DNA from: an uncultured Gammaproteobacteria bacterium
GTDB taxonomy: Bacteria; Pseudomonadota; Gammaproteobacteria; Arenicellales; CAJQKF01
Assembly (NCBI GenBank): GCA_905478855.1
Contig: CAJQKF010000072.1
Location: 1 to 40,741 of the forward strand
Direction: 5' to 3'
Length of the DNA: 40,741 bases
Position numbers and translations under genes: made by a program. The notes under the pieces are model-generated. The model searched no databases, was not told where the DNA came from, and worked only from the letters and a program-made list of their open reading frames with translations. How positions within the stretch are numbered: position 1 is the stretch's first letter; the number at the start of each line of letters is the position of its first letter. Below are positions 26,766 through 35,296 of this stretch, piece after piece.

Positions 26766-27590
26766 CTACACCCCGTGTTCCTTGAGGAGCCAGTCAATTG
26801 CTCCCTCGGTGTCAACCCACGACTGCCGGTTGTCATAAACATAGGCGACAGCCTCTGTTTTATCTCCGGGCGTAAGATATTCTGGTGGAAATTTGGGCAT
26901 TTTTCGAATTCCAGCTAGATATGTTGGAACATAGCGATTTGCTCGTGTGGCAAATGATCGGGCTTCATTGCTGGTGCGACTGTCACCTGACTCACGAAAG
27001 CTGATTAATGCACGACTGTAGGCCCAGGTAGCGGAATATTCGTCTTCCGGATTGCTGTCGAGAATTGTATACGCTTCTTCGTGACGCTTTAAAATCAGCA
27101 GACTCGTTAAAAGTACGAACCGCACGCCTTGATTATCCGCAGAGTTTAGTCGCAGTAATTCACGGTAGTGAGTGATAGCTTTTTCTTTTTTACCCGTGTC
27201 CCATAAGCAGTGTGCTAACCCCGCTCGTGCTCGCATATAGGGTCGTGATTCGATACTACCCCAAAACGAACCGGATTCTTCTTCAAAAAACTGTTTACCA
27301 AGGGCATCTTCACCTGCTGTAACACCGTTTTGGAAAAACTCAACTTCCTGTGCCGGAGAATCTGCAGCATCCTCTGCTAAAAGTACCCAAGCGTCAGCGC
27401 AGAGTTTTGAAATTTCCAAAGCTTCTTCGGCGATTTCTACTCGCTCGATAGGGTCATTAATTTCCCAGGCCTGATAGATCATTTCCTGGGCTTTTGCTAG
27501 ATTTCTTAATTCGTCTTTTCTCGGCCCATTACGCCCTCTCAGCTCGCGCTGATGACCTAAATCTATAATATTACCGATGTTGTTGACCAT
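26766..27590 (-). CDS. TPR protein resembling the ST7 family
   Basis: The 274-residue soluble protein is built of helical repeats. Residues about 60-85 (CADAWVLLAEDAADSPAQ) and the later FWGSIESRPYMRARAGLA and LLRLNSADNQGVRF segments follow the pattern of the bacterial proteins related to eukaryotic ST7. A C-terminal WVDTEGAIDWLLKEHGV segment is also family-like. The molecular role of these bacterial proteins is not known; a scaffold function is only a guess. There is no signal peptide. It stands between an acyl-CoA ligase and puuD, all on the minus strand but with wide gaps. Confidence 0.7.
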   Translation of the reverse strand: MVNNIGNIIDLGHQRELRGRNGPRKDELRNLAKAQEMIYQAWEINDPIERVEIAEEALEISKLCADAWVLLAEDAADSPAQEVEFFQNGVTAGEDALGKQFFEEESGSFWGSIESRPYMRARAGLAHCLWDTGKKEKAITHYRELLRLNSADNQGVRFVLLTSLLILKRHEEAYTILDSNPEDEYSATWAYSRALISFRESGDSRTSNEARSFATRANRYVPTYLAGIRKMPKFPPEYLTPGDKTEAVAYVYDNRQSWVDTEGAIDWLLKEHGV

Positions 27591-27679
27591 GACTTAACGT
27601 GTACAAATAAAAACTGGCTACGAGTCTATCATTTTAGTTGGCACTATTGACGAAAGTAGTATAAGAGTTTCGTTATTAA

Positions 27680-29257
27680 CTAGCTAAACGAGGCAAGTTG
27701 CCGACGCAAATACTGCTTATCGATTTTGCCGATGGGTAGTTTTGGTAATTCTGACAGGATTTGGAATGTTTTTGGCACTTTGTAGTTTGCTAGTTTCTCA
27801 TGACACCAGTCGTGTAGTTCTGATATGTCAACATTGGCGCCGGGTTGCAGTTGCACAAATGCATAACCTACCTCGTCGTATAGGGGATCGCTTACGCCTA
27901 GAACGGCTGACATAGCTACAGCGTTATGCTCTTCGATTGCTATTTCAATCTCTCGAGGATAAACATTAAATCCACCTGATTTATACATTTCTTTTGTTCT
28001 GCCGACTAATTTCCAGTTTCCATCTGTCCTGCATTCGGCTATATCACCGGTTTTAAACCAGCCGTCTTCGGTGTAGGCTTCATCAGTTGCTTCTTTTTGA
28101 TTAAAATAACCACGCATAAGCCAACGACCCCGAGCCTGAATCTCGCCAGATTGTCCCGGATTCGCAAGTTCGCCGTTTGATCCCATTAAGCGCAGGTCAT
28201 AGTGAGCTTCTGGTTTACCAATACTGTTGGCAAGCACTTCTGAATCGGCATCAAGATCAGAATACGATACGTACGCGGTAAGTTCAGTCATTCCGTATGC
28301 CATGGCTAGTGTTGCGCCAGCTTTCCTTAGTGATTCGACCATATGCTGAGGCATAGGGCCGCCGCCCCAGATAATGTACTGTAGTGATGACAAATCAGTT
28401 TGTGGAAAATTTTCATGATTCATCGCCATGTGAAACATTGCGGGTGCTTGCAACCAAAAGGTTATCTTTTCGTGCTCAATCGTATGTAAGATTGCGCCGG
28501 GATCAAATTGATCCATAAATACGAGGGTTCCACCATCAACAAGTGCGTAGCTCGACATCATGCCGATATTTGCTATATGGTTAATGGGCATGTTTTGCAA
28601 GACTCGCATATTCTTTCCAGGCCAACGACTGAGCTCGATATGGGCGCAATGCACAAGCCCATAATGACTATTCATTGCTCCTTTCGGGCGGCCTGTTGTT
28701 CCTGAGGTGAAAATGATGACAGCCGGATCATCTGTTTCAACACTTTCTCTCAGGCTTTTCAAACTGTCCGACGTTACTCGATCTGCAGCGCTTAGAAAAT
28801 TGTCAAAACTGATGCCCGTGGCCGGGTTTTGATTATCGAAAATGATGAATTCGGCTACACTCGCAAACTCGCTTCTTAAGGTTTTTAATTCAACAGCGTA
28901 GTTACGATCGTCAATTTCATCAAACGCAAAAATTAGTTTAGGCTGTGCCGTATCTACAACATGTCTGAACTCGGTGATTTTATAACGAGGGTGCATCCCC
29001 ATCCAGATGGCTCCGATATCGACTGTTGCCATCATTACAATAAAAAATTCCGGACGAGGTGAGCCTAACAAAGCTACACGATCACCTTTTTGTATGCCGT
29101 AAGCAATGAGTGCTTGGGACACGTTTTCTACTTGCTGGGCAAAGGAGCGATAGTTGACCCGTGTGTCGTTCCAGACCATTGCCTCTGTTTCGGGGCTGTG
29201 ATCTGCATGGAAGAAAACGTAGTCGCTAATTTTTGATAAAGGGCTATTTGTAGGCAT
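27680..29257 (-). CDS. AMP-forming acyl-CoA synthetase
   Basis: The protein (525 residues from the ATG at 29257; a GTG at 29272 would add five) belongs to the ANL adenylating superfamily. It has the P-loop IIFTSGTTGRPKGAMNSHYG, the AYGMTELTAYVS motif, GWFKTGDIAE with the hinge GRTKEMYKSGGFNVYPREIE, and the catalytic Lys near the end in PIGKIDKQYL. It activates a carboxylic acid to acyl-AMP and then acyl-CoA. The chain length or aromatic preference cannot be read. No beta-oxidation gene is adjacent. Confidence 0.92.
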   Translation of the reverse strand: MPTNSPLSKISDYVFFHADHSPETEAMVWNDTRVNYRSFAQQVENVSQALIAYGIQKGDRVALLGSPRPEFFIVMMATVDIGAIWMGMHPRYKITEFRHVVDTAQPKLIFAFDEIDDRNYAVELKTLRSEFASVAEFIIFDNQNPATGISFDNFLSAADRVTSDSLKSLRESVETDDPAVIIFTSGTTGRPKGAMNSHYGLVHCAHIELSRWPGKNMRVLQNMPINHIANIGMMSSYALVDGGTLVFMDQFDPGAILHTIEHEKITFWLQAPAMFHMAMNHENFPQTDLSSLQYIIWGGGPMPQHMVESLRKAGATLAMAYGMTELTAYVSYSDLDADSEVLANSIGKPEAHYDLRLMGSNGELANPGQSGEIQARGRWLMRGYFNQKEATDEAYTEDGWFKTGDIAECRTDGNWKLVGRTKEMYKSGGFNVYPREIEIAIEEHNAVAMSAVLGVSDPLYDEVGYAFVQLQPGANVDISELHDWCHEKLANYKVPKTFQILSELPKLPIGKIDKQYLRRQLASFS

Positions 29258-29272
29258 ATTCTTAGTACACAC

Positions 29273-29412
29273 AACGTAAATTAATTGTATTTTTTTCCGT
29301 ATTATATATAAAGTTAGAAATAATGATTGGCGCTAGTTTATAACCATGCCAGCGTCGGGATTTTATCCTAATGTCCTCCTACAACTTACGATAACTTAAG
29401 GCACACTTTCTA
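29273..29412. other. Divergent promoter region, acyl-CoA ligase / hisC
   Basis: This 140-bp AT-rich gap separates the minus-strand ligase from the plus-strand aminotransferase, so promoters for both should lie here. I could not fix convincing -35/-10 pairs or an operator palindrome. Confidence 0.5.
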
Positions 29413-30480
29413 ATGTCCACGCTTTGGAGCCCCGCAATCCATACTCTGCAACCCTATGTTCCTGGGGAACAACCAAAACAAAAACGATTATTAAAACTGA
29501 ATACGAATGAGTGCCCTCATCCACCCTCACTGAAAGCTATCTTGGCAATGAACACTGTTGCCGACGAAAGTTTGCGACTATATCCAGACCCTGAGTCATC
29601 CTTGCTCAAGACTGCAATTGCAGAAAACTACAAAGTTTCACCGGAGCAGGTATTTGTTGGGAACGGTTCTGATGAGGTTCTTGCCCATGCTTTTAACGCA
29701 TTCTTTAGGCAAACACTGCCTATTTGTTTTCCCGATATTACATATAGCTTTTATCCCGTTTACTGTGGTTTGTTTGATATTAAGTACGAGGCAGTTCCCC
29801 TCGACCATAAGTTTCGTATATGTTTGCGAGAATTTCCAAAACATAATGGTGGCGTTATTTTTGCAAACCCCAATGCACCAACAGGTATTGCGTTAGGGCT
29901 CGAAGATATCGAAACCTTTTTGCAGAAAAATACCAACACGGTCGTGATTGTAGACGAAGCTTATGTGGATTTTGGCGGAGAATCGGCAGTTGAATTAATT
30001 CATCGATATAAAAACTTACTCGTAGTACAGACATTGTCTAAATCTCGCTCACTAGCCGGTCTTAGGGTCGGGTATGGGATCGGTGATGTTGATTTGATTG
30101 CGGGATTGGAAAGGGTGAAGAATAGCTTTAATTCGTATCCACTTAATCGGTTTGCCCAAGTAGGAGCTGTGGTATCCATTGAAGACTCAGAACATTTTAC
30201 CCAAGTTTGTGCATTGATTATTCAATCACGTAAGTGGCTGAGTGATGAACTAAAGAAATTGGGGTTTGAGGTTTTACCATCCAGTGCCAATTTTGTATTT
30301 GTCCAGCATAGTCATTTATCTGCGGCTGATTTGGCTGGTGATTTGCGTTCGAAAAATATTTTAGTGCGGCATTTTGCAAAACCACGAATCGAGAATTTTC
30401 TGCGTATAACTGTTGGCACACAATCTGAATGTGAGTTTTTGATCCAAAATATGAAGGAAATAGTGGAGCAAGTGAACTAG
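29413..30480 (+). CDS. hisC: HisC-type histidinol-phosphate aminotransferase family enzyme
   Basis: The 355-residue fold-type I PLP enzyme has LKLNTNECPHPPS at the N-terminus, YPDPESSLLK, NPNAPTG, the VDEAYVDFGGES cofactor motif and Schiff-base Lys210 in TLSKSRSLAGLRVGYG. The terminal LRITVGT holds the substrate-carboxylate Arg. HisC transfers an amino group between glutamate and imidazole-acetol phosphate in histidine synthesis, and relatives act on aromatic amino acids. No other his gene is near, so the substrate may differ. The next gene begins 3 nt after its stop. Confidence 0.88.
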   Translation: MSTLWSPAIHTLQPYVPGEQPKQKRLLKLNTNECPHPPSLKAILAMNTVADESLRLYPDPESSLLKTAIAENYKVSPEQVFVGNGSDEVLAHAFNAFFRQTLPICFPDITYSFYPVYCGLFDIKYEAVPLDHKFRICLREFPKHNGGVIFANPNAPTGIALGLEDIETFLQKNTNTVVIVDEAYVDFGGESAVELIHRYKNLLVVQTLSKSRSLAGLRVGYGIGDVDLIAGLERVKNSFNSYPLNRFAQVGAVVSIEDSEHFTQVCALIIQSRKWLSDELKKLGFEVLPSSANFVFVQHSHLSAADLAGDLRSKNILVRHFAKPRIENFLRITVGTQSECEFLIQNMKEIVEQVN

Positions 30481-30483
30481 AAA

Positions 30484-31113
30484 ATGTTAGTTACTGGCTT
30501 ATCGCGATTAGTTAATTTTGATCGTCACCCCTTGAATATGAGCAGTTACACGGGGTTTTGTAGGCGCATACTTAATCGTCAGGGTTTTCTCTTGCTGCCG
30601 GGGTTTATAAACGAGGTTGTGCTCGGGGCGTTCGAAACTGAGGCGCAGGGAAATAGGGAAAACAATATAACATTGGGTTTTCCGATACCGGCTGATTCTC
30701 TAGCTCGACAACTTTTTTGGAATGATCAATTTAAGACATTTCTTTCCTCTGCAGTATCGGCAACTGATTTGCAACTTGAAGCCTACTTTTCAGGCATACA
30801 CTATTGCCATGCAGATAAATCTGGATTGGTGGAATCATGTTTTAGTGCAAGCGGTTTTAGCATTTGTTTGATGATTCGTGAAAGCGCTTCTGGTGCTCAA
30901 CTCGATATTGCTGAAAAAGCAATGGACAAGACAATACAAGATCATTCATCGGTCATAAGTGACAATGAGTTTCATCACGAGCCTCAGATTAGACAACTAA
31001 AAATGTCCGCTGGAACACTGTTTTTACGTAATAACTACGAAGTAAGTTGTCAATTTACACAGATACAAGATGATGCAGATTGTATTTTCCTTACACGGCC
31101 TATAAAAAGCTAG
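30484..31113 (+). CDS. Hypothetical protein, possible 2-oxoglutarate dioxygenase fold without iron ligands
   Basis: The 209-residue protein is not confidently recognised. Its N-terminus ILNRQGFLLLPGFINEVVL resembles the opening of PhyH/HalD-type dioxygenases. The segment ESCFSASGFSICLMIRESASG (117-137) lines up by eye with the family strand that normally carries HxD, but positions 119 and 121 are Cys and Ser. The later GTLFLRNNYEVSCQFTQI lacks the distal His, and the 2-oxoglutarate Arg is not seen. If the fold is right, the catalytic site is gone. It starts 3 nt after hisC, so the pair should be co-expressed. ATG 30538 is an alternative start. Confidence 0.5.
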   Translation: MLVTGLSRLVNFDRHPLNMSSYTGFCRRILNRQGFLLLPGFINEVVLGAFETEAQGNRENNITLGFPIPADSLARQLFWNDQFKTFLSSAVSATDLQLEAYFSGIHYCHADKSGLVESCFSASGFSICLMIRESASGAQLDIAEKAMDKTIQDHSSVISDNEFHHEPQIRQLKMSAGTLFLRNNYEVSCQFTQIQDDADCIFLTRPIKS

Positions 31114-31157
31114 CCCCGCTGACTTTAGCGTTCTGATTAACTTCCTGCTTAATCGCC

Positions 31158-31526
31158 CTATGGCTTTGTTTTTATAAGTGAGGAAAGTCCGGCAAGTGCT
31201 TTGTAGGTTGTGGTCTTCGAATTGTCGGTGTTGGTTGAGCCAGTGTTAGCATCGAGCAACCTAGAGTGTTCGTTGTCATGGCAATAAACACACAGCAACT
31301 CCCAATTGGTTCCATCTTCCGGGTTATTGTCATGGTCGTGGTCGCGGTGATGAACGGTAAGTTCTTTTAGGTTTGAGCGATCAAATTCTCTAGCACAGCG
31401 GCCGCATACCCAAGGGTACATTTTAATCGCTTTTTCTCTATAGCCTCGTTCTCGACTTACTCGGTTTTTGTGTGCCTGTGCGACGATTGCATCCAGTTTG
31501 TCTGACGGCGAGTTTTTCATTGGCAT
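31158..31526 (-). CDS. yajD: HNH nuclease, YajD family
   Basis: The 122-residue protein has the YajD arrangement: a basic N-terminal helix (RVSRERGYREKAIKMYPWVC), a CGRC zinc knuckle, the HHRDHDHDNNPEDGTNWELL core and a second knuckle CVYCHDNEHSR. The HNH fold cleaves DNA in related proteins, but the cellular role of YajD is not established. It is convergent with the hypothetical gene on the plus strand. Met1 and Met3 are both possible starts; no strong ribosome site is seen. Confidence 0.88.
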   Translation of the reverse strand: MPMKNSPSDKLDAIVAQAHKNRVSRERGYREKAIKMYPWVCGRCAREFDRSNLKELTVHHRDHDHDNNPEDGTNWELLCVYCHDNEHSRLLDANTGSTNTDNSKTTTYKALAGLSSLIKTKP

Positions 31527-31550
31527 ATTCTATATTCGGTATATGAGTAA

Positions 31551-32216
31551 CTAAATCTTAAATTTTAGGTGACTGTTTCTGTTAGCTTCTCGTTGGTTCC
31601 AATGTTCAGATAAATTACATAGATCCAAGAGGCTTTCTCCACTGCCAATTTTATTAAGTAGTTTGGTTTCAAGTTGTTGAATTTCTTCGGCAAGAGGCAG
31701 TATCCGAATTAATTCATTTTCGTTCATGACTACAATACCATCCTGATCGCCCAATATGAGGTCCCCAGGACTAACATTTACACCACCACATGTTATCGGA
31801 ATGCCAATCTTACCAATTGACTGTGTCATACCGGATACTGGGTTAATTGATCGGGCATACACGGGTAATCCTATTTGCTTTAATGCCGCTGTATCGCGAC
31901 AAGCACCGTCGATAACGATACCGGCGAGCCCTTTCCGTTTGGCCTCAGAAGCAAATAATTCTCCTGCAACCGCGGTAACTGAGTTCTGCGTATCTATAAC
32001 CAGAACATCTCCTGCTTTGGCATTCTCCAGAGCTTTTAATACCGTTAGAAAATCTTCATGGCATTGCACGGTATGTGCAATGCCAATCATACGTTCTTTG
32101 TTGGTTATCGGGTGTATTGCGGTGTCGATAGCCCGAACCGATTTATCCGCATCGGCAACGCACGAGGTTTCTACCCGATGTAGTCGATCAATTAACTCAG
32201 GCGAAAGTTTTAACAT
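31551..32216 (-). CDS. RraA-like aldolase/decarboxylase
   Basis: The 221-residue protein has the RraA-fold motifs: GELFASEAKRKGLAGIVIDG followed by the A-CRD segment with catalytic Arg and metal Asp, and GDLILGDQDGIVV later. Family members are class II pyruvate aldolases (4-hydroxy-4-methyl-2-oxoglutarate or 4-carboxy-4-hydroxy-2-oxoadipate) or oxaloacetate decarboxylases; RraA itself regulates RNase E. The tail after about residue 195 is polar and variable. It lies 6 nt after an FAH-family gene, which points to a catabolic 2-oxoacid role rather than RNase regulation. Confidence 0.85.
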   Translation of the reverse strand: MLKLSPELIDRLHRVETSCVADADKSVRAIDTAIHPITNKERMIGIAHTVQCHEDFLTVLKALENAKAGDVLVIDTQNSVTAVAGELFASEAKRKGLAGIVIDGACRDTAALKQIGLPVYARSINPVSGMTQSIGKIGIPITCGGVNVSPGDLILGDQDGIVVMNENELIRILPLAEEIQQLETKLLNKIGSGESLLDLCNLSEHWNQREANRNSHLKFKI

Positions 32217-32222
32217 CGATAT

Positions 32223-32930
32223 TTATCCGTATGTAATACTTATGTCAGCGAGCCCTTGCATGGAACCAATAAGCTGTTCACCTGCATTAACATGCCCAAC
32301 ACCATCAGGTGTTCCTGTATAAATAATATCACCTGATTGTAATTCAAAAAGTGTAGACAGGTTACTGATGATTTCCGGTATTGACCAGATTAAATGGGTA
32401 ACATTGCTGTTTTGTCTTGTTTCACCGCCTACGCTTACGGCAATTGTGCCTGACTCGATTAGTCCAGTAGTTGATCGTGGATAAATTTGACCAAGTGGTG
32501 CCCCGTTGTCAAAAGCTTTGCCTATTTCCCAAGGACGTCCAATATCTCGCATGCTGATCTGCAGATCCCGCCGGGTCATATCAAGTCCTAATCCATAGCC
32601 ATAGATAAGTTCGTTCGCTTGTGCAATCGGTACATCCTTACCGCTTGAACCAATGGCAACAACCAATTCGATTTCGTGGTGAAAGTTAGAGGTTTTAACT
32701 GGATACGGGCAGTCGACGGCTTCTCCGGGAGGGCAATAAACGATTGCGCTCGCTGGCTTGCAGAAAAAAAATGGCGGGTCCCGATCAGGATCGAACCCCA
32801 TTTCTCGGGCGTGTGCCGCATAGTTTCTTCCGACGCAGTAGACTCGGCGAACCGGGAAACTGTGACTTTCACCGACAATAGGGATTTCCGGGTTGTGTAT
32901 ATCAAATAATGGTGTCATGTTGGTTGCCAT
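32223..32930 (-). CDS. Fumarylacetoacetate hydrolase family protein
   Basis: The 235-residue protein has the FAH motifs VGRNYAAHAREMG, PPFFFCKPASAIV, the metal-binding FHHEIELVV and GYGLGLDMTRRDLQ, and the closing GDIIYTGTPDGVG. This resembles the fumarylpyruvate hydrolase/acylpyruvase subgroup, which cleaves or decarboxylates short 2-oxoacids. With the RraA-like gene 6 nt downstream it forms a two-gene unit for handling 2-oxoacids, perhaps ring-cleavage products. Met1 (32930) and Met5 (32918) are alternative starts. Confidence 0.88.
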   Translation of the reverse strand: MATNMTPLFDIHNPEIPIVGESHSFPVRRVYCVGRNYAAHAREMGFDPDRDPPFFFCKPASAIVYCPPGEAVDCPYPVKTSNFHHEIELVVAIGSSGKDVPIAQANELIYGYGLGLDMTRRDLQISMRDIGRPWEIGKAFDNGAPLGQIYPRSTTGLIESGTIAVSVGGETRQNSNVTHLIWSIPEIISNLSTLFELQSGDIIYTGTPDGVGHVNAGEQLIGSMQGLADISITYG

Positions 32931-33078
32931 ATAAAGGTATGAAAATATATGTGTAGTATGCCATTGGTTTTTCCGAAGCGCTCATTCAATCTTGTTTGTC
33001 GTTTAAAGAATAGTCTCGTGTTGACAGCCTGTCAGTACCCGCATTAGGCTTCGCTGCGCAAAATAAATGGAGAACGAT

Positions 33079-33621
33079 GTGATCGAATTAATACTGGGTG
33101 GCGCTAAATCCGGTAAAACTGCTCACGCACTTGAGTGTGCTGTGAATACGGGTCTACCGGTGACCTATGTTGCGACGGCCACAAGCGGTGATGAAGAAAT
33201 GGCGGATCGAATTGCCAATCATAAAGCTGAGAGGCCGGACCATTGGGGATTGATAGAAGAACCAGTGAGGTTAGCGCAAATTGTTGATATTCATGCCGTG
33301 TTAGGTCAGTGCATCATTATTGATTGCTTAACCCTCTGGTTTACAAACTTACTGTTTAATGATGACGGTGACTTGTTTGCTCGGCAAACAGAGGCGTTCT
33401 TGTTAGCCATGGAAAACTCAAAGGGACATATCATTATGGTGAGTAATGAAACAGGGCTGGGTATCGTTCCGGTGAACAAGATGAGTCGACAATTTTGTGA
33501 TGCTGCAGGGCTGATGCACCAGAGGTTGGCATCCATCAGCACTCGAGTACGCATGGTCATTGCAGGGTTACCTCTGGAATTAAAAAAAAATACTGAAAAC
33601 TGTGCTAAGAGATTAATTTAA
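33079..33621 (+). CDS. cobU: Adenosylcobinamide kinase / guanylyltransferase
   Basis: This bifunctional enzyme phosphorylates adenosylcobinamide and adds GMP in cobalamin assembly. The P-loop is GGAKSGKT, followed by VTYVATATSGDEEMADRIANHK with the guanylylated His, and later SNETGLGIVPVNKMSRQF. The frame can open at an ATG at 33067, but a GGAG lies 6 nt before the GTG at 33079, which gives the family N-terminus MIELILGGAKSGKT, so GTG is preferred (180 residues). It heads cobU-cobT-cobC-cobS. The stop shares its last A with the cobT ATG. Confidence 0.93.
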   Translation: MIELILGGAKSGKTAHALECAVNTGLPVTYVATATSGDEEMADRIANHKAERPDHWGLIEEPVRLAQIVDIHAVLGQCIIIDCLTLWFTNLLFNDDGDLFARQTEAFLLAMENSKGHIIMVSNETGLGIVPVNKMSRQFCDAAGLMHQRLASISTRVRMVIAGLPLELKKNTENCAKRLI

Positions 33622-34682
33622 TGAAACAAATGAACTGGGTTTTTGATTCTGTAAAAAAACCGAATGAAGAACAACGACATATAGCCGAGCAACGACAGGG
33701 CAGTCTAACTAAACCTCCGGGTTCATTAGGCCGTCTGGAGGAACTCGCGATCAAGATGGCTGCATTACAAAACCAAGCCAGACCTGCACTAAACCGACCG
33801 GGTATTTCATTGTTTGCCGCCGATCACGGTGTTGCGGATGAAGGCGTATCTGCGTTTCCGCAGATAGTTACCGGTGAGATGATTAAAAATTTTGTCTCGG
33901 GAGGCGCTGCAATTTCGGTGCTGGCTCGCCAAATCGGGGCGCGTCTCGAGGTTGTAAACGCAGGCACGATAAATCCTTTGAAACCCATGTCTGGCGTGAT
34001 AGATGCGCGTATTGCTGCAGGAACAAAGAACTTGTTTTTGCAGTCGGCAATGGATGAAGATCAACTAATGCAATCGTTACAATTAGGGCGAGACGCCGTG
34101 AAACGACATGTCGAGGAGGGTGTTGATATGTTTATCGCCGGGGATATGGGGATCGCGAATACCACGTCTGCCACAGCGATTATTTGCGCGTTGTTGGGTG
34201 AGGCCCCTGCAATGATTGCGGGCCCGGGAACCGGGTTGGATTCTGCTGGGGTCGCCCATAAAGCCATAGTAGTGAGAAAAGCACTGCAATTACACCGACT
34301 GGAAAATAGTCAGGTGTTGGATATAATTCGTTGTGTAGGCGGATTTGAAATTAATGCCATGGTTGGTGCTTATGTTTATTGCGCGCAAGCCGGTTTGCCA
34401 ATATTGGTAGATGGCTTTATCAGCTCTGCTGCAGCACTGGCGGCAGTTAGAATAAACCCGCAGATCAAAGAATGGATGTTCGTTGCTCATCGCTCGGCTG
34501 AGCCAGGACATAGCGCAATTGTTGAGTCTCTTGGGTTAACGCCTATCCTTGACCTTGGAATGCGGTTGGGTGAGGCGAGTGGGGCGGCGATGGCGTTACC
34601 ATTGCTCCGTTTAGCATGTGCATTACATAATGAAATGGCAACCTTTGACGAAGCCTCTGTGTCAGAGCAACTGAATGACTAA
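33621..34682 (+). CDS. cobT: Nicotinate-nucleotide-dimethylbenzimidazole phosphoribosyltransferase
   Basis: The 353-residue enzyme makes alpha-ribazole phosphate from dimethylbenzimidazole and nicotinate mononucleotide. It has TKPPGSLGRLEELA, FAADHGVADEGVSAFPQ, the GDMGIANTTSATAI glycine-rich segment and the catalytic Glu in DLGMRLGEASGAAMA. Length fits the family. It overlaps cobU by one base and cobC by 8 nt, showing tight coupling within the operon. Confidence 0.97.
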   Translation: MKQMNWVFDSVKKPNEEQRHIAEQRQGSLTKPPGSLGRLEELAIKMAALQNQARPALNRPGISLFAADHGVADEGVSAFPQIVTGEMIKNFVSGGAAISVLARQIGARLEVVNAGTINPLKPMSGVIDARIAAGTKNLFLQSAMDEDQLMQSLQLGRDAVKRHVEEGVDMFIAGDMGIANTTSATAIICALLGEAPAMIAGPGTGLDSAGVAHKAIVVRKALQLHRLENSQVLDIIRCVGGFEINAMVGAYVYCAQAGLPILVDGFISSAAALAAVRINPQIKEWMFVAHRSAEPGHSAIVESLGLTPILDLGMRLGEASGAAMALPLLRLACALHNEMATFDEASVSEQLND

Positions 34683-35208
34683 AATATTCTTACTGCGTCA
34701 CGGGGAGACTGAAAGTGGCCAGTGTTTTCGCGGTAGTTTAGATGATGAATTGACGGAAACCGGTTGGCAGCAGATGCGACAGGGTGTTGAGGCATGCCCG
34801 ATTCCTGATGTGATACTGACGTCGCCACTAAAACGTTGTGCTCGTTTTGCGCATTCAATAGCAGAAAAATGGAAACGGCGTGTCGAGTACGTTGAGGGTT
34901 TGAAAGAACTCGATTTTGGTGAGTGGGAAGGACAAACCGCAACACAGATTTTGCAAACACATCCGGATGAGTTGACAGCTTTCTGGCGAGATCCATATAG
35001 CATCACCCCACCCGGTGGAGAGTCGTTTGCTCTATTTGAGTCACGGATTCGACAAAGCTGGGAAGAACGATTGAGTGATGCGCGGAGATCCCAACTTATT
35101 GTGTGTCATGCAGGCCCAATTCGTATGATTCGGGTTCTTGAGTATCAACTTCCGGTTGATCAGCTTATGCATTATGAGGTGGCCTCGGGTTCGTTGCATC
35201 AATTTTAG
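34675..35208 (+). CDS. cobC: Alpha-ribazole phosphatase (histidine phosphatase family)
   Basis: The 177-residue histidine phosphatase has the phosphohistidine motif LLRHGETESG at the N-terminus, SPLKRCARFA, the acid GLKELDFGEWEG and the second histidine in VCHAGPIRMIR. Such short single-domain phosphatases within cob operons dephosphorylate alpha-ribazole phosphate or adenosylcobalamin 5'-phosphate. The assignment as CobC rests largely on its position between cobT and cobS. Confidence 0.9.
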   Translation: MTKIFLLRHGETESGQCFRGSLDDELTETGWQQMRQGVEACPIPDVILTSPLKRCARFAHSIAEKWKRRVEYVEGLKELDFGEWEGQTATQILQTHPDELTAFWRDPYSITPPGGESFALFESRIRQSWEERLSDARRSQLIVCHAGPIRMIRVLEYQLPVDQLMHYEVASGSLHQF

Positions 35209-35296
35209 TTTCTACCGCGTAACGCGCGCGTACTTCGAAGTTCTGCATGAATGGGGTATATTTAGTGTAATTCAGGTTTCAAGAGCGATTAATCTC

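Noticed and set aside
32931..33078. Cobalamin riboswitch upstream of cobU
   Set aside because: The gap is short and no convincing B12-box core was found by eye; TGCCATTGG is too weak a match.
35138..35296. Extended N-terminus of CobS overlapping cobC
   Set aside because: The extra 53 residues do not resemble CobS; the ATG at 35297 gives the family start.
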